NCBI GenBank assembly: GCA_028583605.1
Contig: CM053327.1
Location: forward strand, 36,278,126 to 36,342,125
Length of the DNA stretch: 64,000 bases
Direction of reading: 5' to 3'
From: Dastarcus helophoroides
Lineage: Eukaryota > Arthropoda > Insecta > Coleoptera > Bothrideridae
Positions 9,010-20,824 of this stretch are shown here, in pieces. Position 1 is the first letter of the stretch, and every line of letters begins with the position of its first letter. A program made the position numbers and the translations under genes. Below the pieces are notes generated by a model. The model had not been told where the DNA came from. It made no database searches and saw nothing but the letters and a program-made list of their open reading frames with translations.

Positions 9010-12000
9010 CTTTTAATTTGTTTAAATAAATATATTTTTCAAATATTGCATTTTCTGAAATATGTCTTTTTAAATTTAGTCTTTTTGTAAAATTTCTACT
9101 TTCTTTAAAGTTGCTACTTTTAACATTTCGACTGTTGAACGTTTCGACTTTTTCGAAAATTTCAACTTTTTTCAAAATTTTGCCCATTTTGAAAACTTCT
9201 ACTTTATTGGAAACATCGATTTTTTTAACGTTATTCGACTTATCGACCTTTTAAAAATTTCACTTTTTAAACATTTTAATTTTTTAATTTACAATTTCTG
9301 AATCTTAAAAAATCAAAATGTCGAGTTTTATTAATGATTTATTCTACAATTCCGATGTTATTTCCAAATTTGGTATTTTTTATCAAAATTTCGACTTTTT
9401 TAAAACTTTTACTTTCACATTTTTTGACACAATTTTCAGCTATCCAAAATTTCCACTTTTTTTTAAATTTCACTTTTTTAAAAATTTCGACTTTTCGGAT
9501 AATTTCTATTTTTTTTAAATCTTTCTCCTAACATTTTAGAGTTTTTGGAAAGCTAGACACCGAAGATATTTTAATATGTCCATTTTTGGAAAAATTGTAT
9601 TTTTTTAAAATTTCAACTTCCTGTCAAAATTTGAGATATTTTGAGATTTTGGACCTTCAAAATTTCGACCTTTTTAAAATCTCTGCCTTAAAAAATATGT
9701 TTTTTTTGGCTTTAAAAATATAGATTTTATTTTCGAAAATTTTGACATCTTCGGAAAACCTTCACTTTTTTAAAATTCCACTCCGAAAATTATAACTTTT
9801 TTAAAATTTAACCTGTTTAAATTTCGACTCGAAAGAGTTTTTGAAAAACTTGACACCAACGATTTTTTAAAATGTCCATTTTCGGAAAAATTGTATTTAT
9901 TTAAAAATTTCAACTTCTTGTGAAAATCTGAGATATTTTAAAATTTTAGACTTTCAAAATTTCGACTTTTTTAAAATCTCTGTCTTAAAAAATATGTTTT
10001 TTCTTGCTTTAAAAATAGAGATTTTATTTTCGAAAATTTTGACATCTTTTGAAAACCTTCACTTTTTGAAAATTCCACTCCGAAAATTATAACCTTTTTA
10101 AAATTGAACCTGGTTAAATTTCGACTCGAAAGAGTTTTTGGAAAACTCGACACCAACGATTTTTTAAAATGTCCATTTTTGGAAAATTTGTATTTATTTA
10201 AAAATTTCGACTTCCTGTCAAAATTTGAGATATTTTGAGATTTTGGACTTTCAAAATTTCGACTGTTTTAAAATCTCTGTCTTAAAAATCATGTTTTTTC
10301 TTGCTTAAAGCAAGAAATTTTTAAAAAATAGAGATTTTATTTTCGAAAATATTGACATCTTTTGAAAACCTTCACTTTTTGAAAATTCCACTCCGAAAAT
10401 TATAACTTTTTTAAAATTTAACCTGTTTAAATTTCGACTCGAAAGAGTTTTTGTAAAACTCGACACCAACGATTTTTTAAAATGTCCATTTTCGAAAAAA
10501 TTGTATTTATTTAAAAATTTCAACTTCTTGTCAAAATTTGAGATATTTTAAAATTTTAGACTTTCGAAATTTCGACTTTTTTAAAATCTCTGTCTTAAAA
10601 AAGAGATTTTATTTTCGAAAATTTTGACATCTTTTGAAAACCTTCACTTTTTGAAAATTGCACTCCGAAAAATATAACTTTTTTAAAATTTAACCACTTT
10701 AAATTTCGACTTTTCCAAAAATGTCTACGTTTTTTAACAACTTTGGATTTGTTTTTGAAAATTTCTTTAAAATTTCTACTTTAATCGAACATTTTGAGTT
10801 GTTTAAATCGCGAAAGTTTCTTAAAATGTGACTTTTTGATATTTTGAACTATTTTGCAAAATTCCAAATTATTTCGACACGATCACTGCTTTCTAAAATT
10901 GTCGGTTTTCTTTTATAAATTTTAACTTATTTCGAAGTGCCTACCTTTTTACAGGTTGAAAGAAAAAATTGACTTTTCTGAAAATTTTGATTTTTTTCAT
11001 AATTCCAATCTTTTTAAAAATATTCGGTCAAACATTTTAACTCTTTAAAAACCCTACATTTACCTTTTTTTTAAATTTTAACTAACGAACATTTTCTGTT
11101 TCTCAACATTTGCACTTTACTTTTCTAGTTTTTTTGAAAGTTTAGAATTTTTTGATAATTTGCAATATTCTTTAGTATTTAAGCTTTTCGAAAATTTCGG
11201 CCTTTTTTGAAAATTGAACTAAATATACTTCATTATTTTAATATTCCACATTTCCTCAAAATTTTTATTATTTTTGAAATTCGAATTAGTTTCAAAATTT
11301 CAACTTTTCTAAATGTTTTTTTATTTCTTCATTTTAACAAAATTCTTGAACTTTCTGAGAAGGTCGGTTTTTTACCGACCAATGTCGACAAATGTTAACA
11401 TTATTTTTCAAAAGTATGATTTTTTTAAAGCCTAATTTTCTATGAAAATTTCGAAAATTGTTCGAAACTTTCATAGAAATTTCATTTTATTTTTCAAAAT
11501 TTTGACTGCTAAAACTTTTCACTTTCTTTAAAATTTCGCATTTATCCGAAAATATCGATATTTTTCAAATCGACTCTTGTTAAAATTTTGGATTATTTTG
11601 TAAACCTCCGTTGCATTTTCAGATTTTCAATTTATTTCAAAATTCAATCAAATCAAATTTGAACTTTTTCAAAACGTCGATTTTTTTCAATATTTCAGCT
11701 ATATTTTGAAAATCTTAGTTTTTTTTGAAAACTTCGACATTTTTTTAATTGAATTTCTTTTTAAGATTTGTGACTTTTCAACCTTTTTCTCATAGTTTTA
11801 ACAAACACAAATTTCGAAACCATTGATAATTATCACTTTTTTGGAATTCGGGCTTTTCGAAAATTTGGGGTTTTAGGAGATTTCACCGAAAATTCTTCAT
11901 TTTTTTACATCCCTACATTTCTTCCTAATTTCAAATCTTTTTCTAAATTTTAAACTTTTAAAATTTGAACTTTTTTTCCGAAAATTTGGCCATTTCTTAA

Positions 12001-12110
12001 AATGTTGGTTTTTTAAATCCTTAACTTTTTTTGGAAGTTTTAACTTTCTATGAAAGATTCGACATTTCCAACAACAGTTGATAATCAAAAATGTCAAAAT
12101 AGTGAAATGT
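9010..12110. repeat. T-rich decayed AT repeat (opposite polarity)
   Basis: The strand bias flips at about 9010 to AAAATTTCGACTTTTT-type sequence with T in excess, and stays so for about 3.1 kb. It includes the 297-bp tandem array. No gene is visible; short open frames reflect composition. Confidence 0.7.
9539..10710. repeat. ~297-bp tandem repeat, four copies
   Basis: The unit start GAGTTTTTGGAAA recurs near 9539, 9835, 10132 and 10445 (steps of 296, 297 and 313). Each unit carries the CTAGACACC/CTCGACACCAACGA motif, TCAAAATTTGAGATATTTT and CCACTCCGAAAATTATAAC in the same order. The last copy is shortened. Confidence 0.9.
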
Positions 12111-12431
12111 TGAAAAAAATTTTTTTCGAAAAAACATTTTTAAAAAACAAAATAAAACAGAAAAATTTTCATCATTTTGAAAAATAGATGAATTTTCAAA
12201 AGTGTCGCAATTTTTAAAATAGCCAAATTTTCCAAAAAGTCGAGATTCTGCAAAAAAATTTCTATAAACTTAAAAACCCAAAAAAAAGACTTTCGAAGAA
12301 GTCAAAATTTTCATAAAAACTGAAAAATTTAATAAATGGGGGAATTTACAAACATATTCGAAATTAAAAATTGTTTCACAAAATATTTTGAAAAAATTCT
12401 TCATGGTAGACCCTTATTGACCGGAAATATT

Positions 12432-12600
12432 ATGTTTTTTTCAATTTATTTAACATTTCTCGGCCCAGTTTGGAAATATTTAAATTTTTTATGGTTTGTT
12501 GACAATTTTCTTTTTTTTTAGAAAATTGTCAACAAACCATAAAAAATTTAAATATTTCCAAACTGGGCCGAAGAAATGTTAAATAAAATGAAAAAAACAT
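12432..12600. repeat. Near-perfect hairpin, ~80-bp arms, 8-nt loop
   Basis: Arm 12432-12511 and arm 12520-12600 are reverse complements with only one substitution and one single-base indel (the CTCGGCCC versus CTTCGGCCC position). The loop is a T-run at 12512-12519. In surroundings where neighbouring repeats are heavily diverged, arms this similar must be recent or under constraint. It could be a hairpin-RNA source, a young inverted duplication, or an assembly fold-back artefact. Confidence 0.9.
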
Positions 12601-13075
12601 TTTGAAAAAATGTCAAATTTTCGAAAAAGTCAAAATTTAGAAAAATAAACAAATTTTGAAAAAAGGTCGAAATTTGTAAAAGGCATTTTCAAAAAAAAGG
12701 TAAAATTTGAAAACAAGTTAAAATTTTGAAAAATTTCGAAATTTTAATATCAACATTTAAAATTTTCGGTTTTTTTAAAAAAAGCAGCGAGTTTCAAAAA
12801 ATGTCGAAAAAAAGGATTGGATAAATCAAAATTTGCGAAAGAGGTCGACATTTTTTTTAAATTCAATCGAAAAATGGAATTTCGAAAAATCAGGATTTTC
12901 AAAGAGATTCGAAACTTTGAAAAAAAGTCAGGAATGGAAAAAACAATCCAAAAATTTTAGAGAAATATCGAGATTATCAAGAAAATTGAGATTTATAAAA
13001 AAATAATCGAAATTTTCAAAAAATGTAAGATTCTGAAATTTCATAATTTTCAAAAAAAAAGTCGAAAATTTCAAA

Positions 13076-13735
13076 AACATGGAACCTTTCAAAAATCGCA
13101 GTCGACATTTTAAAAAAAGTAAAAATTTTAAACAACATCCAAATTTGAGGAAGTCAAAAATCTGAAGAAATGCAAATTTTAGGAAAAGAAATTCTCATTC
13201 TGAAATAAAATTGTAAGAAATTCCAACCTTTCAAAAATCTCGACGTTTTCCAAAAAATTGAAAGCTTAAAACTGAAGTTTTTACAAATAATTGCAATTTT
13301 GTAGCTTAGTCAAAATAATCGAAGTTTTAAATAGAAGCAGAAGTCTTTTAATAAATGTTGAATTTTGAAAAAGTCAAAATTTAAAATAAATAAAAATTTG
13401 TTTAAAAAAGTGGAAATTTTCAAAAACATCGAACCTTTCAAAAATCGAATCCGACATTTTAAAAAAGTAAACATTTTGAACAACACCGAAATTTGAGGAA
13501 GCCAAATATTGGAAAAAAATGCAAATTTTTGGCAAAGAAATTCTCATTCTGAAATAAAATTGTAAAAAATTTAAAGCTTAAAAACTGAAGTTTTTACAAA
13601 TAATTGCAATTTTGTAGCTTAGTCAAAATAGTCGAAATTTTAAATAGAAGCAGAAGTTTTTTAATAAATGTCGAATTTTGAAAAAGTCAAAATTTAAAAT
13701 ATATAAAAATTTGTTTAAAAAAGTAGGAATTTTGA
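13076..13735. repeat. ~348-bp tandem duplication
   Basis: GAACCTTTCAAAAATCG at about 13081 recurs near 13429, followed in both copies by TTGAGGAAG, AAATTCTCATTCTGAAATAA and TTTTACAAATAATTGCAATT in order. Confidence 0.8.
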
Positions 13736-13789
13736 AAAAAGCGAAATTATGAGAAGCGCGCCTCGCTTATTGAGAAGTCCTGCTGTATG

Positions 13790-13916
13790 GCATTGGATTT
13801 ATATGATACATCGAATATCGAATAAATTTTCCGATGTATCGAAACATATCGATATATCTTTTTCGATACATCAAGTAAATACAGCATCGATGTTTTAAAA
13901 ATTTTGTGCATCCCTA
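13790..13916. repeat. Right subterminal ATCGAT-rich segment of the hAT-like element
   Basis: The segment contains TATCGATATA, GATGTATCG and CATCGATGTTTTAAA, mirrored relative to the left subterminal segment, and ends with TGTGCATCCCTA at 13916. Confidence 0.6.
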
Positions 13917-16080
13917 AGAGAAGGTTCACTACGCTCTTGCAAGATTGTCACAGAGTAATTTCGAGTACTCATTTAGTTTTTTCTCGACATTTCGACTATT
14001 TCATTTGTCTACACGATTGTCCATATTTCGATTAACTCCTAAACAAATAGCTAATAACGTCAGGTGTGTCTGCAGCATCCACGAACAAAAAAATTCTCTG
14101 GCGGGTCACGTAAAGTTAGTTCTTTTTTTCGGCAGCCATCTTCTCCGGAGGAACGATCGGTTTACGATAGACGGCGACGGCAGGTCGAAAGAGAAAGTTC
14201 ACTACGCTCTTGCAAGAATGTTATAGAGCAAATTTCGAGTATTCGTATGGTTTTTTTCTCGAATTTTAACTAATTTACTTAAAATTTCAATTTTAATCGG
14301 AACTTTAAACATACTTATTTTAATTTTTTTTTGCAAAAAGTCAGACGAAATCTTCAAATGTTGACTTCTTTCACAAAATTTAGACTTTGAACCATATATT
14401 TCAAAGTTTCGCAAAACAATTCATCATTTCAAAATGTCGAGTTAAAATTAGAATTTTTTTATAAATTGAAATCCCTTTAGTCAATATTTCGATAAATTCC
14501 CAAATAAATTGTAATTAACGTCAGGTTTATCTGCAGCAGCAACGAATCAAAACATTCTCTGGCGGGTCAGGTAAAGTTCGTTTTTTTCGGCAGCTATCTT
14601 CTCCCAAGGAACGATCGGTTTAAGATAGACGGCGACGGCAGGTCGAAAGAGAAGGTTCACTACGCTCTTGCAAGAATGTTATACAACAAATTTCGAGTAT
14701 TCATTTTGTTTTTTTCTTCAATTTCGACCAATTATTTAAATTCCAATTTTAATCCGCACTTTAAATATACTGATTTCAAATTTTATGCAAAAATTCAGAA
14801 TAAATCTTCAAATCTTGACTTCTTTCACAAAATTTAGAATTTGAACCGTACATTTGGAAGTTTCGCAAAACAATTCATCATTTAAAATGTCGATTTTTAA
14901 AATTCGAGTTAAAATTAGAATTTTTTTATAAATTGAAATCCCTTTGTCAATATTTCTATAAATTCAGAAAAAAATAGTGATTAATGTCAGGTTTGTCTGC
15001 AGCATCCACGAATAAAAAAATTCTCTGACTGGTCACGTTTTCGTTCTTTTTTTCGCAGCTATCTTCTCCGGAGGAACGATTGGTTTACGATAGACGACGA
15101 GGGCAGGTCGAAAGAGAAGGTTCACCATGCTCTTGCAAGAATGTTATAGAGCAAATTTCGAGTATTCATTTGATTTTATTTCTCGAATTTCGACTAATTT
15201 ACCTAAAATTTCAATTTTAATCCAAACTTTAAATATACTGGTTTCAAATTTTATACAAAAATTCGGGCTAAATCTTCAAATTTTGCGTTCTTTCACGGAA
15301 TATAGAATTTGAACCATATATTTCGAAGTTTCGCAAAACAATTCATCATTTCGAAATGTCGATTTTTAAAATTCGAGTTAAAATTTGATTTTTTTTATAA
15401 ATTGACATCCCTTTGTCAATATTTCGATAAGTCTCCAAACAAATAGTAATTAACGTTAGGTTTGTCTGCAGCATTCACGAATAAAATAATTCCCCGATCG
15501 GTCACGTTTTCGTTCTATTTTTCGGCAGCTATCTTCTCCGGAGGAACGATCGGTTTGCGATAGACGACGAGGGCAGGTCGAAAGAGAAGGTTCACTACGC
15601 TCTTGCAAGAATGTTATAGAGCGAATTTCGAGTATTCATTTAGATTTTTCGCTCAAATTTCGACTAATTTACTTAAAATTTCAATTTTAATTCAAACTTT
15701 AAATATACCGATTTCAAATTTTATACAAAAATATAAACTAAATTTTCAAATCTTGACTTCTTTCACAAAATTTAGAATTTGAAGCGTATATTTCGAAGTT
15801 TCGCAAAACAATTAATCATTTCAAAATTTCGATTTTTAAAATTCGAGTTAAAATTAGATTTTTTTTATAAATTTAAATCTATTTGTCAATATTTCGATAA
15901 ATTCCCAAAAAAATAGTGATTAACGTCTGGTTTGTCTGCAGCATCCACGAATAAAAAAAATCACTGGCCAGACATACTTTCGTTCTTTTTTTCGGCAGCT
16001 ATCTTCTCCGAAGAAAAGATTGGTTTACGATAGACGGCAACGGCAGATCAAAATAGAAGGTTTCCTTCGTTTCTTGTCGG
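13917..16080. repeat. ~465-bp satellite, about 4.6 copies
   Basis: The GC-rich landmark TTCTCCGGAG (or variants) recurs at 14141, 14599, 15064, 15534 and 16004 (steps 458, 465, 470, 470). Each unit has a GC-rich core of about 130 bp (GTCACG, GGCAGCTATCTTCTCC, GGAACGATCGGTTTACGATA, GGCAGGTCGAAAGAGAAGG, CTACGCTCTTGCAAGAATG) and an AT-rich spacer of about 330 bp. The first copy is partial because the hAT-like element cut it. The core is better conserved than the spacer. Confidence 0.9.
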
Positions 16081-17774
16081 AATTTTATAGAGCGAATCAG
16101 CCGGATGTGGTAGAAAAGGGCATTAGAACTATAAATTCGAAATTTGGAGCCTCACTGATATTGTTTCTTTTAATTTCGATATTTTTTATTAAAAGTTTTT
16201 TTTTTCAGTTCGAGGTTACGCTTTTTTTACCTTTGGATTTGGAATGTAAATAATTTTTCTAAAAATTCTGATATTTTATTTTCCAACATTTGATCAATAA
16301 AAATGTGAAATTTTATTGTATAGCCAATCAAATAATTTTGTTTACATGGTAAATAACAATGTAAATCCAAATAATTATTAGTCAAAAAGGAATATGCATA
16401 AATTCTTATTAAATCAAGGGATTTAATGAAAAACACAAATTTGAATTATTCGACTGTCCGGGGAAATTAAATACGAATTTAGATGTAAAAAATTCATTTG
16501 ATGTATTTGTTTTAACGCACTGCATTGTTCCAATTAACAATTGAAATCCCTTGAATTTTAAAGCGACTGACACGCGTTTTAAAGCTCGAACAAATTCCTA
16601 AAATTTACACTTTCATCCAGTTTATTAATTAAAGTAATCGGGCTATAAAATTCGAGTTTGCGCCCCGCCCCCATTAAGAGAAACAATAACGTATCCTGGC
16701 GCATCCACCAAAAATAGTTTAAATTTGTCTTTTATAATGCTTAATTCTGTGTTTCGTAATTATTACCAAATTATTAAAATACAACCTTTTTCTAATTAAT
16801 AAAATTGTAACTTTTAAGGTGAAAGTGTTTCTGTAAATTTTCCCACCGACTTTTTAAGTCAAAGAAAATTACTACGCAATCAAGTGCCGATATGTATGGA
16901 CTAACAATGTTACGTATCTAATCTAATAAAATTAAGCGATGCTAATTTCCCATGTCCGAGTATACAAGCGACGGAAAAGGCAAGAATTAATGTGGTAGTA
17001 ATCACAATGCATCTTGACAAGTACCGAATTAAGTTTACAATGACGATGCCATAAAGAGTATGGAGGCACGTAAACTCCCGTGGTCGCTATTAACGGAACA
17101 ATTAGACATTCCTCGCAAAAACCCAGGCGGCTTATTTGGTAGTATCGCAATTTTACAGTTCAATCGCCTCCCTGATCGCCACTGTGAAATCGTCGTAATG
17201 GTTCCCAGAAATGCGAACTACCGTTACTTATTGAAATTTAAACTGTGCGTATCAACCCGAATTAAAATGCCAATTCGGCACCCCAGAAACCGTCTTTCGC
17301 AAAAAGTGCCATAAGTCATGACGAGCGTTATTTGTCAGAAGTGGGAACTCGATCAATCCGCCGGACGCTTCCTGAAAGTGATCCGTTCCATTGTGAAATT
17401 TAGTGTGCCGTGTTCTGGTACACCCACCGCATAAATATCCGAAGGTGCAATGGCATCCAATATCTCATTTGTTAATGCATAGCCAAAGTTGACTTCGTGA
17501 GCATTATTTACATTTTTTATATTAAAATCGCAAGAAATCCTAACGGGGCACCGTTAGAATAGGCGCAATGGCGGAATTTTTCCTTGTTCCTTGGGAACCG
17601 ACGAAACCGAACCGACTGGCCGGAAAACGATAACTTGCACTTTTTATTCCGACTTATCTTTGCTATAAATAGTGGTAATCGTGCCCAGCATTGCTGCACT
17701 TGGAGGTTGTATTTAACACGCAAATGATTTATTTAATGTTAAACTTTCGCAACAACAGTGAAAATTCGAAAAGT
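16081..17774. other. Mostly unique non-coding sequence
   Basis: About 1.7 kb of ordinary complexity. The part from about 16900 to 17720 is less AT-rich and has open frames of 60-85 codons on both strands, none with a recognisable domain or splice structure. I assign no gene. Confidence 0.4.
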
Positions 17775-18010
17775 GCTAGGTATTATTCACTAGAGTTGGG
17801 CATAATCGACATATTGTCATAATCGAATGAATCGAAATAATCTCTTGGAATAATCGAATGATCGATTATGAATGAAATGTTTCGTAGGTACTATTCACTA
17901 GTGTTGGGCATAATCGACATATTTTCATAATCAAATGAATCGAAATAATGTCCTTGTTGGAATAATCGAATGACCATTCGAATGATCGATTATGAATGAA
18001 ATGTTTCATT
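17775..18010. repeat. ~109-bp tandem duplication with TAATCGA palindromes
   Basis: TATTCACTAGAGTTGGGCAT near 17784 recurs as TATTCACTAGTGTTGGGCAT near 17893. Each is followed by AATCGACATATT, AATGAATCGAAATAAT and a GATCGATTATGAATGAAATG tail. AGTGTTGGGCA resembles the ends of some hAT-type elements, but no target duplication is clear. Confidence 0.75.
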
Positions 18011-18119
18011 ATATCCTTGCCAAAAATTCAGGATGTTATTTAAATTTTCTTTCCAATTTCATTTCGGGATCCCAAAGTAGTAAATAGTTCCTAAGACTTC
18101 TATGGTTTTTCAGTGTTGC

Positions 18120-18230
18120 TTTTTTTTGCTTCATTCTTATAGTTGGTAGGTTGCTCTCAGCCACATTTGTTGCATTTATAAATCTTTCTTGGTTTCAGGG
18201 AAGAAGATTTGTATTTCCATTTTTAACGAT
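18120..18230. repeat. Fragment of the foldback MITE family
   Basis: AAATCTTTCTTGGTTTCAGG and GAAGATTTGTATTTCCATTT at about 18180-18222 match the right arm of the element at 6530-6600. Only one arm is present. Confidence 0.55.
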
Positions 18231-19695
18231 TCAATATTTACATGTTTTTTTACAATTAAATACGAAATTTTTGCAAAACTTCAATATTTTTGAAAATTGT
18301 GACTTTTTGAAAATTTTATTTTGTTATGAAAATCTCCATTTTCCTAAATTTTCGAATTTATTCAACATTTTAACATTTTTTGAACATTTTGACTTTAAAA
18401 TTTTGACTTAAAAATTTGGAATTTTTTGAAGATCTCGCATTATTTTTTTAAATTTTCGAATTAAAGTTTTCGACTATTTGTCAATATTTCGATATTTTTT
18501 AGAATTTGGACTTTTTTTAAATGTCAGTTTAGAATTAAATTTTCGACTCTTATTGAAAAAATTAAAGGTCAATAATCCATTAATAAAAATTCAAAATCTT
18601 CAAAAAAATGTTGAATTCTTTGGAATTGGTTGAAATGTTGAATTTTTAAAAAAGAACCAAAATTTCAAAAAAAGTCGAAATTCTAAGGAATTCTCCAAAC
18701 AGTCAAAATTTCCAGTAAAAAGTCAAAATTTTGAAACATTTCGAAGCTTTCACAGCAAGTTAAAACTTCCAAAAAAAAAAAATAGCAACATTTTAAAAAT
18801 GGGTCAAATTTTCGAAAATAAGGTGTAGATTTGAGAAAATAGTCTGAAATTTAAAAAATATTCAAAATTATGAAGAAATGTCGAGATTTAAACAAAAATA
18901 AAGAATTTTCAGTAAAATCTCCTAAGAACCCAAAGTGAAAAGCCCAAATTTCAAATAAAGTCAAAATTACCAAAAATTGCGAAATTTTTGTTAGTTAAGA
19001 TTTTGAAAAAGAAATTAATTAATCACAAATATTAAAAAGAAATTCTATTAAAAAATATTGAAGTTTTCAAAGTTATTTAAAATAAAAACAAAATATCGAC
19101 ATTTTACAAATAGCTCAAATTTTCCAAATAAATCAAAAATTTTAAGATGCAATTACATATTAGCAAAATAATCGAAAATTTTAACAAGAGTCGATTAAAA
19201 ATATTCGATATTTTTAGATAAAGACGAAATTTTATAGAAAGAAAAATTTTTTAAGCTTAAAATTTTGAAAAACGACGGAATTTCGAAAAATTTCTAAATT
19301 TTTAAGATCAAACTTTTGAAAAATAATGTCAATATTTTGAAAAGATACTATTAAAAGTCGACCTTTTCAAAAAATTCAAGGATTTTGATAAAATGAAGGA
19401 AATTTTAAAAAACGTTTTCAAAGGTAAAATTTTGAAAAATAATTTAAATTTGAAAAATAATCAAAATTTTAAAGAAATATGAAGATTAAAGAAAAATGAA
19501 ACACTTTTCGTTAAATTTTCAAAAGAAGCCGAAATTTTCGAAGGGCCTAAATATTGAAGGAAACTAAAAATTATCAAAAAATTCCAAAACTTCATAAAAA
19601 GTAGAAAAGTAAAATTTTTAAAAAAGAAAATTTTCAAGTTTAAAATTGAAAAAATTAAGGTTTCTAAAAAGTAAAGGTTTTTACTTGAAATCAAG
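18231..19695. repeat. AT-rich decayed repeat, T-rich then A-rich
   Basis: T-rich to about 18570, then A-rich to 19695. It includes the first copy of the unit described at 19306-22560. No gene is visible. Confidence 0.65.
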
Positions 19696-20475
19696 TTGCA
19701 ATTCAGTTTCGGTCATTTTAAATGCAGAGTAAAAGTTTTGAATTTCATTTTCAGTCTTCAGTCTTCAATTTTCACTATCAATTTCAGTCTCAGTTTCAGT
19801 TCAGTCTTAGTCTTCAGTCTTAGTTCATTTCAGTCTTCATCTAGCTTCAGTTTTTTTCAATTTTCAGTTTCAGTTTTCAGTTTTCAGTTTCAGTTCAGTT
19901 TTCAGTTCATTTCAGTTTTCAGTTTTCAGTTTTTCAGTTTTCAGTTTTCAGTTTTCAGTTTTCAGTTTTCAGTTTGTCGTTCAGTTTTCAGTTTCAGTTT
20001 TCAGTTTTCAGTTTTCAGTTTTTCAGTTTTCAGTTTTTCAGTTTTCAGTTCAGTTTCAGTTTCAGTCTTCAGTTTTCAGTTTTCAGTTTCAGTTTCAGTT
20101 TGTCAGTTTTCAGTTTGCAGTTTTCCGTTTTCAGTTTCAGTTTCAGTTTTCAGTTTTCAGTTTTCAGTTTCAGTTTTTCAGTTTTTCAGTTTTCAGTTTT
20201 CAGTTTTCAGCTTCAGGTTTAGCTTCATTTTCAGCTTCAGTTTTTACTTCAATTAGTTTTCAGTCAGTTTGCGGTTCAGTGTTCAGTCCAGTTTCAGTTT
20301 TTAGTTTTCAGTTTCATCTTTCAGCTTCAGTTTAGTCAGTTTCATCTTCAGATTTTAGTTTTTAGTTTTCAATTCAGTTTCAAGTCTCAGTCTTCAGTCT
20401 AAGTTATTAGTCTTCATTTGAGTTTTCATTTTATTTTCAGTTTAGTTTTCAGTTTTCATTTTAATTTTATAGTTT
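19696..20475. repeat. Heptamer array I, (TTTTCAG)n and variants
   Basis: Tandem CAGTTTT heptamers mixed with hexamer and octamer variants (CAGTTT, CAGTTTTT), with a few CAGTCTT units near the left edge. Forward frames stay open because seven is not a multiple of three and the unit has no stop in any register. The apparent 186-codon frame is therefore not evidence of a gene. Confidence 0.95.
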
Positions 20476-20824
20476 ATCAAATTGCTGAAAAATAGAAAAT
20501 TTAGGTTAGTTAAAATCTAAAAAGAAATAAATGTCAGTTTTTTAAAAAGTTAAAATTTTTAAAAGCAGCGACAGTATCAAATAAATTCGAAACTTTCCAA
20601 AATAGTTCAAAATGTCGACATTTTAAAAAAATATCGCGATTTAAACAACTCGAAATTTTCAAATAGTTGAAATTTTTAGGAAATTAAAAGAATTCTAGAG
20701 TTTTCAAAAAAGGTAGAAATTTTAAGAAAAGTCGAAATTTAAAAAAAATAAATTTTAAAAAAGTAAGAATTTTCGAAGTTTATATTTAAAAAAATTCAAG
20801 GCTTCCAAAAAAGTTAAGGTTTCA
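20476..20824. repeat. A-rich repeat between heptamer arrays I and II
   Basis: Decayed AT repeat matching 21740-22120. No gene is visible. Confidence 0.6.

Larger units (their letters stand above)
12111..13745. repeat. A-rich decayed AT repeat
   Basis: Polarity switches back to A-rich at about 12110. The block contains the long hairpin at 12432-12600 and a 348-bp duplication. No gene is visible. Confidence 0.7.
5873..13916. mobile_element. 8.0-kb non-autonomous insertion with hAT-like ends
   Basis: The left end reads TAGGGATGCGCA (5873-5884) and the right end, on the opposite strand, TAGGGATGCACA (13905-13916): terminal inverted repeats of 12 bp with one mismatch. The flanks are AAAGAAGG (5865-5872) and AGAGAAGG (13917-13924), an 8-bp duplication with one mismatch, as expected of hAT elements. 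Outside these, the left and right flanks are two halves of one satellite unit (compare GGTCGAAAGAGAAGGTTCAC in the intact array). Both subterminal regions are rich in ATCGAT palindromes. No transposase is present; the interior is AT-rich repeat with nested insertions. The alternative is two separate small elements that captured the interval by rearrangement. Confidence 0.55.
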
